Shown here: in pieces, positions 31,573 to 42,124 of the stretch | How the letters are laid out: every line of letters starts with the position of its first letter | Position numbering within the stretch: the stretch's first letter is position 1 | Source of the DNA: Basidiobolus meristosporus CBS 931.73 | Lineage: Eukaryota; Basidiobolomycota; Basidiobolomycetes; Basidiobolales; Basidiobolaceae | Direction: 5' to 3' | NCBI GenBank assembly: GCA_002104905.1 | Contig: MCFE01000295.1 | Span: 37,639 to 101,638 of the forward strand | Length of the DNA: 64,000 nt | Notes under the pieces: generated by a model | What the model was told of the DNA's origin: nothing | The model's input: the letters and a program-made list of their open reading frames with translations, nothing else | The model's database searches: none | Translations under genes and position numbers: made by a program

Positions 31573-31590
31573 TTGGTAGCAGCAATAACC
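31573..31590 (+). promoter_or_regulatory. Gypsy primer-binding site
   Basis: TTGGTAGCAGCAATAACC follows the LTR directly. Its TGG start would pair with the CCA end of a tRNA, unlike the anticodon-arm type of the copia elements. Which tRNA it matches I cannot state. Confidence 0.6.
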
Positions 31591-31630
31591 AGAAACATCC
31601 CTCCTGAAGAAAGAAGAAGCCTCCCTCAAG

Positions 31631-32560
31631 ATGTCGGAAAATCAAGAATGGAAGAATGCTATGCAACAAATACTGGCCCAGCAGCAACAGTTATTTCAGA
31701 TCCTGAGTCAGCAGCAACAAGGAATGGCCACCATGGCTCAAAGCCAGCAAAACCCTGTCAAGAGCAACTTTAGTGTGAAGGTCAACCAGTACCATGGTAG
31801 AGTCAATGAAAACCTGGGAACTTGGCTCTTCCAGATTGAAGAAGCTTTTAAGGCTAAAGGAATTACTCCAGAAAACAAGTTGCATTATGCAGCCTCTTAC
31901 CTGGCAGATGCAGCTTTGCAGTGGTACCACAACACAATCAGGTCAGCCACCATGATGGGATGGTCTACAATCTCTGCCTGGGATGAGTTTGAGTTGGAAA
32001 TTCAGGATGCCTTTGAGCCCCCACACCAACAGATACTGCTAAGAAGAAAGTTGAAGACACTTAGACAAAAAGGAATGGTCCAAGAGTACATCTATGAATA
32101 TAGATGTCTACTTGGGCAAATTGAAAGAATGGACCCTCTGTATCAAGTTGAATACTTTGTTGATGGGTTGAAAGAAAGAACCTGTAAGGAAGTGAATTAT
32201 TGAAGACCTCAGACTATTGAAGAAGCCATCAAGATTGCCATTGACTATGACTCAGCTATGTTTGGAGTTGGGAAGCCCACAATGACTAATCAGAGAGGCT
32301 ACAATCACTATGAAAGAAGACAATCAGAAGCAGTGCCAATCAAAATAGACACTATGCAGAAGAATGTAAGAAGAAAGGACTTTGCTTCAATTGCCACCAG
32401 CAGGGACATATTGTAAAGTACTGCCCTCAGAGAAGAAATGGATACCAGCCATCAAGAACCTTTAACCATATTGAGGCCATGGAGCATAGTAACATGGAGG
32501 ATGATCTTGAAGGAAACTCAGAACTCACATTCCACATGACAGAAGAATACCTATCACAGA
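31631..32560 (+). pseudogene. Gypsy gag, broken
   Basis: MSENQEWKNAMQQILAQQQQ opens a 190-codon frame with the retrotransposon gag core (GTWLFQIEEAF, YAASYLADAALQWY, FEPPHQQILLRRKL, VEYFVDGLK). It ends in a TGA at 32201-32203 where an Arg or similar codon would continue into RPQTIEEAIKIAIDYD. After a frameshift the CCHC zinc knuckle CFNCHQQGHIVKYC is found at about 32385-32430. The knuckle lies in another frame, so the capsid protein cannot be made whole. Confidence 0.88.
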
Positions 32561-32588
32561 TGACCTAAACTCAGGAAAGCTATTATAC

Positions 32589-32855
32589 TTGAATGGAGTG
32601 ATCAATGGAGTACCTGCCAAGATCATGATTGACTCAGGAGCATCACATGAGTATATGTCAGGGCTATTTGCTCTGAAAGCTGGAATCAACTTGGAACCCA
32701 CCAAAGCAACTTCAGTCTCAAAAGCTAATGGGAACTCTCACATAATCAACTGTATTACTCAGCCAGTAAAGATGAAGATCAATGACTTTGAAGAAGATCT
32801 ACAGGCCTATATATTTGGGAACTGCAAGCTTGACCTTGTACTTGGGAAAACCTGA
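32589..32855 (+). pseudogene. Gypsy aspartic protease
   Basis: NGVPAKIMIDSGASHEYMSG carries the D-S-G-A catalytic motif of retropepsins, followed by an FGNCKLDLVLGKT-like segment. The frame stops at 32855 (TGA) before the usual GMDWL-type end. It would process the gag-pol precursor. Confidence 0.88.
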
Positions 32856-33035
32856 CTATTTTGTTGTCACCCATGAATCAACTGGAGAACCCATGCTACT
32901 CAGATCCAGAAGGACAACAAGACCTATGAGCTATTACCTGCCAGACTGGATTTTAGCTTGGTCAATTCCAGTGTGTGTGAGACAAGTGAGCTTAGCAAGA
33001 CACAGTTCTGTGGAGCACTAAGAGAAGGCACCTAG

Positions 33036-35186
33036 ATGTTCCTCATGGCAGTATTACAGGAGAGTTCCTCAAATCCAGTACCCCAGAAGGTCCAGACTTT
33101 TTTGAAGCAGTATTCAGCTGTATTTCCAGAAGAGCTTGTAAGCCTACCACCAGTCAGATATGTGGATCATGCCATTGAAACAGGAGATAGCCCTCTAGTG
33201 AGCAAGACACCTTACAGAATGAGTCCATTGGAGTTGGAAGAGATGCAGAGACAAATAGATCAGTTACTGGAGCAAGGATATATCTGACCCAGCAAGTCAC
33301 CTTGGAGAGTACCAGTACTTTTTGTGAAGAAGAAGGATGGATAACTTAGGATGTGCATTGACTACAGAGCCCTCAGCTCAGTTACCATGATGAATAAGTA
33401 CCCCATACCTTGGATTGATGAGCTCTTGGACCAATTCAATGGAGCCACTATTTTCAGCAAGATTGACCTCATGGCAGGATACAACCAGATTAGGGTGAAG
33501 CCAGAAGACATCCCTAAGAGAGCATTCAAGACCAGATATGGACATTACAAGTACTTAGTCATGAGTTTTGGCCTCACCAATGCCCCTGCAACATTCATGG
33601 CCCTGATGCAGACTGTCTTCCAGGAGTACTTAGACAAGTTTGTCATAATCTACCTAGATGATATATTGATATACAGCAAGACAGAAGAGGATCACTTGGT
33701 GCAAATTGAAAAGGTCTTGAAGAAGCTAAGAAAGAACAAGCCTTATGGCAAGCTACCCAAGTGCAAATTCTTCAAGGAACACATTGAATATCTGGGACAC
33801 ATAGTGACTAACACAGGAGTAACCTTAGACCCTAAGAAGGTGGAAGTAATCAAGAATCTGAAGCAGCCCCATAGCATATCAGAGCTCAGATCATTCCTTG
33901 GAATGGCTTCCTATTATTGGAGATTTGTCAAGTCCTTTGCAAGTTATGCAGCCCCTTCAACTGATATCCACAAGAAAGACAATACCCACAAGTGGGACAT
34001 AGCTTGTGAGACTGCCTTCCAGACACTCCAGAATGAACTAGCTAAGCTGCCAAGCTTAAGAATACCAAACTTCAGAAAAGAGTTCACTCTGTGCACAGAT
34101 ACTTCAGATTATGCAATTGGTGGAGTGTTGAGCCAAGAACACAAGGGAAAGAACTACCCTGTTGCCTTTGAATCCAAGAAACTGAACTCAGCAGAACAAA
34201 ATTACACAGTTCATGAAAAGGAGATGCTTGCCATAATACACTGTTTGAAGACACGGAGATGCTATATTGAAGGAGTCAAATGCACTGTGAAGACTGATCA
34301 TGCCTCCCTCAAGTGTACACTTACTCAGAAGGTACTCTCCAGAAGAATGAAAAGATGGAGTGAAAACATTCATCAATTTGACTTGGAGATTATCTACAAC
34401 CCTGGAAAAAACAACACAGTTGCTGATGCCTTATCAAGATTAGATCAAGTTGCACAACTCAACTTGGTGCATGAATCAGATTGGCCTAGCCTATTACCAA
34501 AGTACTTGGAGGACCAAGCCATTCTTAATGAAGTGGATGAAGATATTAAGAAGATAATCTGGGATGAAGCTAGCAGTTTTGTAGTACAGGATGAATCACT
34601 CTACCAAATTGTTGATGGAAGCCCTATTGCCTATTGCCCTTATGTTTCTTGCCTGGATTTAACACATAGGCTACACAATGGATATGGACATCTTGGAATG
34701 GAAGGAACTTATAGTCTTGTGAAAGCCAAAGCATGGTGGCCCAGAATGAAACAAGCCATTGAGAAGCTAGTGAAAGCATGCCCAGATTGCCAAATGAACC
34801 AAGGTCAACCACAGAGAATTGCCAGACTCTTTCCCTTGGAGCCTGTAAGACCATTTGAAAGATGGGGAATTGACTTTATTGGAAGACTGCCAACTACCAG
34901 GAAATGCAACCGTTGGATCCTAGTAGCAATTGACCATGCTACAAAATGGCCAGCGGCTAAAGCTGTACCAATAGCCAGTGAACCAGAAGTTGCAAGTTTC
35001 ATTTACCATGAGATCCTTATGAAGTTTGGATGCCCTGTAGAGATTCTATCCACTAGAGGTGCAAACTTTATGGCAAAGACATTGGAAGCTTACCTGGAAA
35101 TGCAGCAGATCAGACACTTGAAAACCTTGGCATATCACCCCAGAACTAATGGAGTCACTGAGCAGTTTAATGGATTATTTGGATAA
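33036..35186 (+). pseudogene. Gypsy reverse transcriptase, RNase H and integrase
   Basis: Frame one (33036-33287) has the PVRYVDHAIETGDSPLV linker. After a TGA and a stop near 33342, a 611-codon frame (33351-35186) shows RT FSKIDLMAGYNQIRV, GLTNAPATFM and YLDDILIYSK, RNase H CTDTSDYAIGGVLS, VHEKEMLAI and TDHASLK, then integrase HRLHNGYGHLGMEGT and CPDCQMNQG (HHCC), WGIDFIGRLP (first Asp) and VTEQFN (Glu). The second integrase Asp is missing: STRGANF stands where SDRGxxF is usual. The frame ends at a TAA at 35184-35186. Confidence 0.92.
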
Positions 35187-35642
35187 ATGCTGACCAAGTA
35201 TGCAAATGGAGTTATCAGTAGATGCAATGGGTATATAGACCAAGCACTCTTTTCATGCAGAATCAGAGTACACAACACCACCCAGCAATCATCATTTTAC
35301 TTAGTGTATGGATGTGAACCAAGGATTCCAGGAGACCTCACACAACCAAAGCTTATAGACACCTTAGAAGATGAACTCAGTCAGCCAAGTAGACACCAGC
35401 AACTGGAACAAAGATGTCAAGAGGCACAGACCAAAGTATCTCAAAGTGCAGAAAAGATGAAGCAGAGATTTGATAAGACTATAGCACCAGAAGCATTGAC
35501 AGTTGGGAACTTTGTATTGCTAAGAAACTACACTTGGAAGAAGTTTGAGCCACAATGGACAGGACCATTCAAGATCATCAGAGAATGTCCATTTGCAACT
35601 TACCAACTAGTGGACAAACAAGGCAATATCTGGGAAGACTAA
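35187..35642 (+). pseudogene. Gypsy integrase C-terminal domain
   Basis: The frame continues directly after the TAA: MLTKYANGVISRCNGYIDQA, then RVHNTTQQSSFYLVYGCEPR, the spacer, and a GPFKIIRECPFATYQLVDKQ chromodomain-like/SH3-like end typical of gypsy integrases. The stop at 35640-35642 falls at DxVHxDRLK; the sequence after it still encodes VHRDRLKLAR. Confidence 0.88.
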
Positions 35643-35745
35643 GTGCATAGGGACAGACTCAAGCTTGCAAGACTTGCTGATAATACTGAACCATCAAGAT
35701 ATTGGTATCACAAGAAAAGAGATTCAAGAGAACCCTCTCAAATTT

Positions 35746-35757
35746 AGCAGGGGAGAA
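35746..35757 (+). promoter_or_regulatory. Gypsy polypurine tract
   Basis: GCAGGGGAGAA directly precedes TGTTATG of the 3' LTR. Confidence 0.8.
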
Positions 35758-36127
35758 TGTTATGATCTGCTGCTTGAATGTTTAATTTAGATCAGTTTAT
35801 AGTCAAATTGATTAGTTATTTGTTTAGGTTATCAGTGTATCAGTATTATCTATGAAATCAGTTACATTAGTCAGCATATGAATCAGCCAATCCTTATTGG
35901 ACAGAAATAGATATATTAGGTAGGATCTTATTGGGTGATGATGATGCAATCAAATGAGTCATCAGCCACAGCCTACATTAAGAATTACAATTAGTTAGCA
36001 ATTGATCTGGCAAAAATATATATAAGGAGCTGCTGGAATCTCAATACAGATCAGTTCAAGTTTTAGTGAATACAATACTGGCTAAACTCCCTATTCCTCT
36101 ACAACTCTTACAACAAGACTTGTAACA
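35758..36127 (+). repeat. 3' LTR of the gypsy element
   Basis: TGTTATGATCTGCTGC to AGACTTGTAACA, 370 bp like the 5' LTR but with about 25-30 substitutions. Confidence 0.93.
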
Positions 36128-37480
36128 CAGTACTGGCCAGACAAGTCTATTTGTACCTTAACCTTGAGCACTATAGAGATTTTGAATGAGGTTTTGCCTC
36201 ATATGACTAATGTACTATGTTACTTATCAGTAGGGCCAAGTGGCTTCCAAGAGCAATACACAAAGGACTCATCAAGGCAGTAGTTCCAAATTACTAGACA
36301 CAGGGTAAGTGATACCTTGAGGAATCAGCAGGTGAACATCCGCAAGAAGAATACAGACTGCAAGCAACTACATCTAGATTGCACCAGCATGCCTTGCTGG
36401 ATTCATTACCATCTGCTGCAATATCAGCAAGCTGGTGCATTTCAGTCTAATCTAGGCCAAAACCCCTTGCAAGAGCATCCTACATTGAGTCAACATAGTT
36501 CAGTTCAGCATGTATTCTTCTGAGCACAACTCCCAGAACTTACAAAACTGCTTCTTTAGGCACAAGTCTATTGCAGGAGGCCAAGCTATGCTAACCTGTA
36601 ACATTACATATTAACTCAGCCAAAGGGCTATGCCAACACACCTAGTTGCACCTGCACATGCTGGCACAACTGAACATCAGCATGTTACTTATGGTGAACT
36701 GATTGACAGTGGCTCATCTAAAGTTCCTCAGCCACCAGAGTCTTTAGTATGTAAAAGAATGCGTCAGTGCATTGCACCTCAGGCTGGTTCCCTTATGTTA
36801 TCTGGAGCAATTCAGTGTGGCCAAGCTCCAGCACTGTGCTCATCTACTAGGAGGCAAAATACTGACTTTGAGTACACAAGTAGCCAAGATGATAGTCAAC
36901 AAGGAAGTAATTCAGGTGTGCAAAATGAATCACTACCAAATGCTTCAATAGTGATCCCTGTGATAATAAGCCTAGAGGATGATGTGATTGCATTGAATTA
37001 CTACAATTTATGGTGATCCAAATAGCCCTTTTTTTGCAATCAAAATAAGCCATTGCAAGTCGGTAATCATTGATTTAGGTAGTTTGTGGATTGGTCAATG
37101 AGCCAATTGGGGGCTACAAGCTTTGGAAAATTTCTAACCAATCAGCCATTGATATACAACCCAGCTGGAGTGATAGTCACCAAACTGGTAAATATCAGTG
37201 TAGTTGACAGTGTTATAAATATATACTTCCATATACATTAACAAAACATATCCAAGTACCAGATTTTATCAACCTTAATAATGGTATCCAATTGCACATG
37301 AGATGCAAACATTACTAGTAGGCACAAACAATTGTGCCATAGTGTGTGAGATTGTCCAATATAGTGCAAGATTGTTCAAGAGCAACCCTGCCTACTGGTA
37401 GTTTCAACACTGAGCACAACTATTCTTTGCAACTAAGGACTATGTCACACCCCCTGGCATGAAAAAATGGAACAGAACTA
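36128..37480 (+). repeat. Repeat X copy 1, right part
   Basis: It resumes at CAGTACTGGCCAGACAAG after the gypsy element and aligns with 37585-38565 through TTTTGAATGAGGTTTTGCCTC, GCATCCTACATTGAGTCAA and ATGCCAACACACC. A plus-strand frame (36630-37016, 128 codons, MPTHLVAPAHAGTT...) has a counterpart in copy 2 (MPPHQVAPAYAVTP, near 38070). I do not recognise it. The stretch 37020-37480 also recurs at 38230-38565, so the two copies are in direct tandem with a period of about 1.1-1.3 kb. Confidence 0.6.
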
Positions 37481-37502
37481 ATATATAAAAAGACAAGTAT
37501 TG

Positions 37503-38565
37503 AAAGCTAAAATGAGCTGAGAGTTAGGGGATTCAATCAGGAAGCCAGGAGAAAATGACACTGCACATAATTTATACAGTACAGGCTGGACTCATTTGTT
37601 TGTGCCTCAGCTTTGGGAACCAAAGAAATTTTGAATGAGTTTTTGCCTCAAGTGACAAATGTACTCTATGATATATTAGTAGAGCTAAGTGGCTCTGAAG
37701 AGCATATTCACAGGACTCACCAAAGCAATACCTTCAAAGTATCTGACAGAGGGTAAGCAAATACATTGAGGAATCAGAAGGTGAGCTTCAAGGGGACAAA
37801 TGCAGGCCACAAGCAACTGCAACAAGACTCAATCAGCTAGCCTTACTGGATTTCTTACCATCCTCTACTATGTCAGTGTGCCAGTGCATGCCAGTCCAAT
37901 CTATATCAATACCCTTAACAAGATCATCCTGCATTGAGTCAATGGGTGTCAGATCAATATGCATGCTACGGAGCAAAACTACTGTATTTCACCAAACTGC
38001 CTATTTAGACACAGGTTCATTGGAGGAGGCCAAGCTGCACCAATATGTAACATTACATTGAACACAGTCAATGGCTATGCCACCACATCAAGTTGCGCCT
38101 GCTTATGCTGTTACACCTGACCATTGGCAATTTACTTCTGGTGAACTGACTGAGAGTGGCCTGCTTGAAGTGCCTCTACCACTGGAGTCTTTGGCAAGTA
38201 AAAGAATGCATCAGCACATGGCACTTCAGTTGGAGTGATGGTAGCCAAAATAGTAAGTATTAGTGTAGTTTATAGTGTGATATGCATATATTTTCATCTA
38301 CATTAAAGAAACATATCCAAATCCCACATGCTACCTACCATATTGGTGTTATCTAATTGCACATGTGATGCAAACATGATAAATTGGTGCAATTATCTGT
38401 GCCAACCTCATATCTTAGAATTGCCATGGTGTGCAAGATTATCCCAAATTTTATAAAATTGCCCAAGAGTAGTCCCACCTACTTGTAGCTAGAATATTGT
38501 GCCCAGTTGTTCTTTGCAACTGTGGATTGTGCTATGCGCCCTGGCATGGTATGGTGGAACAATTC
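37503..38565 (+). repeat. Repeat X copy 2 (uninterrupted, holds the empty gypsy site)
   Basis: It starts AAAATGAGCTGAGAGTTAGGG. Around 37570-37600 it reads CACATAATTTATACAGTACAGG, which equals the left and right gypsy flanks joined. It carries a shorter, broken version of the 36630 frame. Function unknown. Confidence 0.6.
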
Positions 38566-38700
38566 TAGTATTTTAAGAACAGCAGATACTACTGAAGAGA
38601 GAAGAACAAGGGTGCCACAGTTGAAAACCAGTAGTTTCCTCAAGAGCTTGTGATTAGCAGAGCTAAAAGTGCGCAAGCAAGCAGCAATGGAATGCTGGAG
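38566..38700 (+). pseudogene. Companion gene scrap
   Basis: AAGAACAGCAGATACTAC to GCAAGCAGC matches the first basic module start of the companion gene at 53345-53450 (KNKG.TVENQ, RAKSAQASS). Confidence 0.5.
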
Positions 38701-38999
38701 CACCAGTTGGGGACTTAAAGTCCTAAGCAAAATTTTTCTGGTAGGTCTTCTTGGAATTAGCCATCGAGTTCTTTCATCTCAGGTTGAAAGAGGTTGCTTG
38801 ATAGGATCAAAAGAGTGGTTGTTTTGTTTTCAAGGTCAATGAGATAGTTTGGGAAGCAATACACCTTTGCTGCAAGAGGCTGGTATTCTCATATAGTTTG
38901 CATGATAGATTCTAGGGATTGTTGTAGTTTTGATCTTCTACTTGTTAGTTGGGTTATGGTGAGTTAGTCATGAGCTCTTGAGAACTATGGAGTAGTGAG
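38701..38999. other. Unassigned stretch
   Basis: T/G-rich sequence with no open frame and no repeat partner in the window. The copia family 2 solo LTR follows at 39000. With the protease scrap at 39360-39590 it may derive from one older gypsy element. Confidence 0.25.
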
Positions 39000-39348
39000 T
39001 GTTGTAAGAGTCTTGGAGATATTGGAAGTGATTGGGAGAACAAGTAGATTATGTGGTTTTCACTTAATGATTTATTGAATGTAAAAGTAGTATTTATACT
39101 TTTACCTGGTCTTGGCATTATAAACACGTAGAATAGGTTAAGGAAGGTCCCAAGAACATGTGTGCAAAGTTTGGGGCTGTTTGGACAACTTTGAGAATTT
39201 TCATGTTCTGGGTACCTAGTATTTTGATGAAAATATTCTTAGTAAATCCCGACACGGAATTTGGTCAGTATTCTTTAGGATTTGATGGTAATGATCTAAG
39301 TGACTAAGTTAGGTGAATATTTAGGTGGAAATACAAATTTTTACAACT
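39000..39348 (-). repeat. Solo LTR, copia family 2
   Basis: TGTTGTAAGAGTCTTGG to TTTTTACAAC, about 95 percent like the K LTRs by eye. No copia internal sequence on either side. Flanks GTGAG (38995-38999) and GGGAG (39349-39353) differ at one base and may be a decayed target duplication. Solo LTRs arise by LTR-LTR recombination. Confidence 0.85.
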
Positions 39349-39600
39349 GGGAGGAGAGTAGATGTTGTTCAAGGCTAGTGTCTCAGAGTGACTAATATTG
39401 GGCAGCTGGAGTAGACATTTCTCATGAATAACAACACCAGAAAGGTGGGTTCTCAATCAGTAACTTCTACTTTGATAATAGAGGACTTCAGGACAGTAGA
39501 GATTTTGTGCTTCTGGACAAATGATTGACCAAGGAAACAAGAAGGAGCACCAGAATCTAGAAGGGCATGGAAATGCTCAGGACTGAGTTCATGGATGTGC
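39349..39600 (-). pseudogene. Gypsy protease scrap
   Basis: On the minus strand ALLDSGAPSCFLGQSFVQKH (about 39575-39515) is a retropepsin active-site region of a different gypsy family from the 31203 element. Downstream sequence decays. Only this short piece is recognisable. Confidence 0.6.
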
Positions 39601-39619
39601 ATGTTGACAGGCTTTTTCA

Positions 39620-41415
39620 ATTGTTGTCAGTCTGGGGGATAATGGAAGTGACTGGGAGAACAAGTAGATTATGGGGTCTCACTAAATCAGATATCAAATA
39701 TAATGTCAGTATTATACTGTTTCAGCAACCTTGGGAATTCTCATGTTCTGGGTACCTGGTATTTAGGTGAAAATATTCTAAGTAAATCCATCCAAGAACT
39801 TGATTAGCATTCTTAAGGACTTGAGGTTATGATCTAAGTGACTAAGTTAGGTGACTACTCAGGTGGAACTACAAATCTTTGCACCAATCTCACTCAAGTA
39901 AATGCTCACACTGACTAATCCTAGTTTTGTCCTAAAATATTCTAATTTGTGTCTCGCCAATGATTGGGTAAATGTGTCTGCAAATATATTATCTATGAGA
40001 AAGTAAACTAAGCTAACCAGTTTATTTTCTATAGTTTCATACATGAAATAATTTATAATATCATTGCGCCTAGTTCTAGTTTCAGAAATTGGATTTCTAC
40101 TTAATTGCATACATCCTTAGTTATATTGAAATAAGTTAATAAGTGTTTCTTAACATACGCCTAAATCTGTTAAAAGCTTTCTTATCCACCATGCTTCTTT
40201 TGTAGCTTCACAGGCTACCATATGCTCTACTGCTGTTGTAGAAAGTGCTTTGGTTGGCTACTTTCTCGAATTCCACAAAATTGCTCCTTGACAGTGAAGA
40301 AAGGTATGTCTTGTTGTGCATCTTCTGTCTTCTAAATTTCATCCCCAACCAGCATCAAAGTTCTGCTCAATATCCTGCTCTGAGTTCTTATAGGTTTACT
40401 TTAAGCAAATAACAGCAGTTCTTTTAATTAACTAAATATATGCACAACCACTACAATATGATTGGATCCATTGTTTTCATTATGTAGGCTGATGGCTTCC
40501 ATTGAATATCTGATATCTGGACATGTTCCAAGCATGAGATACATTGAACTACTGATTACAAACTGTTAAGGAAAGTCAGGGCTTTCAGATAGTACCTTAG
40601 TTCTTGGCTATTTCTGGTACATATAATACTTGTTCAAAGGGCAGTGAATGAGTTCCTCCACTAATTCTAATGTTTACCTGTATATATCCTTCTCTCACTG
40701 CATCAGGTGTTCTATTGTCACCTTTGAAATGCTTCTTAATTGAAATTTTTGATATAGGTTAAAAGTTCCTTTTGATGGGTAAAGTGTTAAGGTGTTTCAG
40801 AGTCAGCATACAACATTTGAGAATCCTAATTTGTGGTCACATTTAGTATAGATATGAATAGCCTATCTTCAGTTGTTGCAGCATATCCATATTCAGGCCT
40901 TTTTGCTTACTCTTTCTCCATATGAGGCACTGGCTCAATGTGTCCTTTCCTTTTGCAATAGTTGCCAAAATAGTTACTATTTCATTTGTAGGCCATCATT
41001 GCTTAATAAATCATTATCTTCTTCCTTCTTGTGGGTGCTTGATTCTCTTAAATTTATATCCAGGGGCATTCTATATAAATAATTTAAGGTCAGGTATTTG
41101 GTTCTGGACTCTAGGACTGATACAAGGCCCTGAAACTTGTCTTTTAGGCAATTTGGATGTTAACTATCACTTCCTCATCAATAGCTGGTACTCCCACAGT
41201 TTCCATCTTATCCACCAGCCAGGAAATATTTCAAATCAGATTTTTGATTTCTTCTCTTGGCAGCATTTTCAGTGTCTTATGGGGTTGTTGATGGTGATTG
41301 GGAGAACATGTTGATTTTCTGGCTTCAACTTAATAATACATCAAATGTAAAAGTTGCATTTATACTCTACACAGTCTTGGCAGAACAAACCCATAGAATG
41401 TACTCATGATGATTC
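39620..41415 (-). mobile_element. Copia family 2 deletion derivative
   Basis: From left to right on the plus strand: a decayed LTR (39630-39880), the pol C terminus (39885-40590, RNase H with SLVYFLIDNIFADTFTQSLA), then a direct jump to gag/protease (40590-41280), then part of the other LTR (41285-41415). Integrase and most of RT are missing. The jump at about 40590 joins the GFQIVP..-like RNase H region to the LYVPEIA-like protease region. Frames are broken. Confidence 0.7.
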
Positions 41416-41422
41416 TAAGTGT

Positions 41423-41721
41423 TGTAATTGTTGAGGAGTCACCTATATACTCATGCTAGCTTAGGCACAAAGACCTTATTCTGTGACTGGCATTTTGTCC
41501 TGACCTAGTTTCTTGCTGGGATTTACTCAAAATATTTGCACTAAAGTAATATAAAGTCCAATTATGGTATTTCTGAAAGCAGTCTAAAAGCCCCCAAAAT
41601 TTGCACAAACATTTTTGGGACCTTCCTTAGCAAGCCTCACATGCTTGTTTGTGCTATGTTATCATAAGTATAAATACCAAACACTTGATCAATAAGTTTA
41701 CAAGTGAATAATGGTGAAACA
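41423..41721 (+). repeat. Divergent family 2-like LTR, left part
   Basis: TGTTGTAATTGTTGAGGAGTCACC onward follows the LTR pattern (GGGATTTACTC, CCAAAATTTGCACAAACAT, GGGACCTTCCTTA, TATAAATACC, CAATAAGT). It is cut at 41721 by copia 1d. The likely other end is at 46390-46434 (CTTGGTTCTTCACATC to ATTGCAACA). Confidence 0.55.
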
Positions 41722-42088
41722 TGTTGAAATATTGAACTATTTGGTATCATTCTGCTGCTAAAATTTACTTAACAATTCTGGACTGGTCTTGGTCACTGTG
41801 AGACTAATATACAGCTCTAGCTTTGCCACTTTCTTCAGATCTATGATCTTATGATTATTCCCTTATAGTCAGGATCAAATTAGCACCATGACTAAACATT
41901 ATGTATTGACCTGAAACTGTTGCAGAATGTTCCTCAATATTGAGAAACCCTCCTTACTTGGTATTAGGGCTGTATTACTTCTACAAAGATATAAATATTG
42001 AGCTTTGTTATAAATAAACAACAGTTTAACTATTATTGCTATTTCTTGATAAATTCCTAATATCCATATCACTTCTGAAATTGCAACA
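41722..42088 (+). repeat. 5' LTR of copia 1d
   Basis: TGTTGAAATATTGAAC to AATTGCAACA. Clearly diverged from the 3' LTR at 46021, more so than the 1a pair. Confidence 0.9.
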
Positions 42089-42124
42089 GATTACAAGCCC
42101 TGATTGCCTTGATCTATTCTTAAG

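Larger units (their letters stand above)
31203..36127 (+). mobile_element. Ty3/gypsy LTR retrotransposon
   Basis: The 4925-bp element has 370-bp LTRs at both ends, a primer site, gag, protease, RT, RNase H, integrase and a polypurine tract, in Metaviridae order. Several stops and frameshifts inactivate it. The two LTRs differ at roughly 25-30 positions by eye. Exact target duplication is not preserved (CATAG on the left, CAGTA on the right), but the paralogous empty site near 37575-37590 shows clean insertion within repeat X. Confidence 0.93.

Noticed and set aside
31203-36127. Endogenous retrovirus with envelope gene
   Set aside because: The element ends at integrase and the polypurine tract, with no extra open frame before the 3' LTR.
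40873-41314. Plus-strand frames with hydrophobic runs at 40873-41314
   Set aside because: They are antisense to copia family 2 gag/protease (the same antisense frame appears at 61960-62151).
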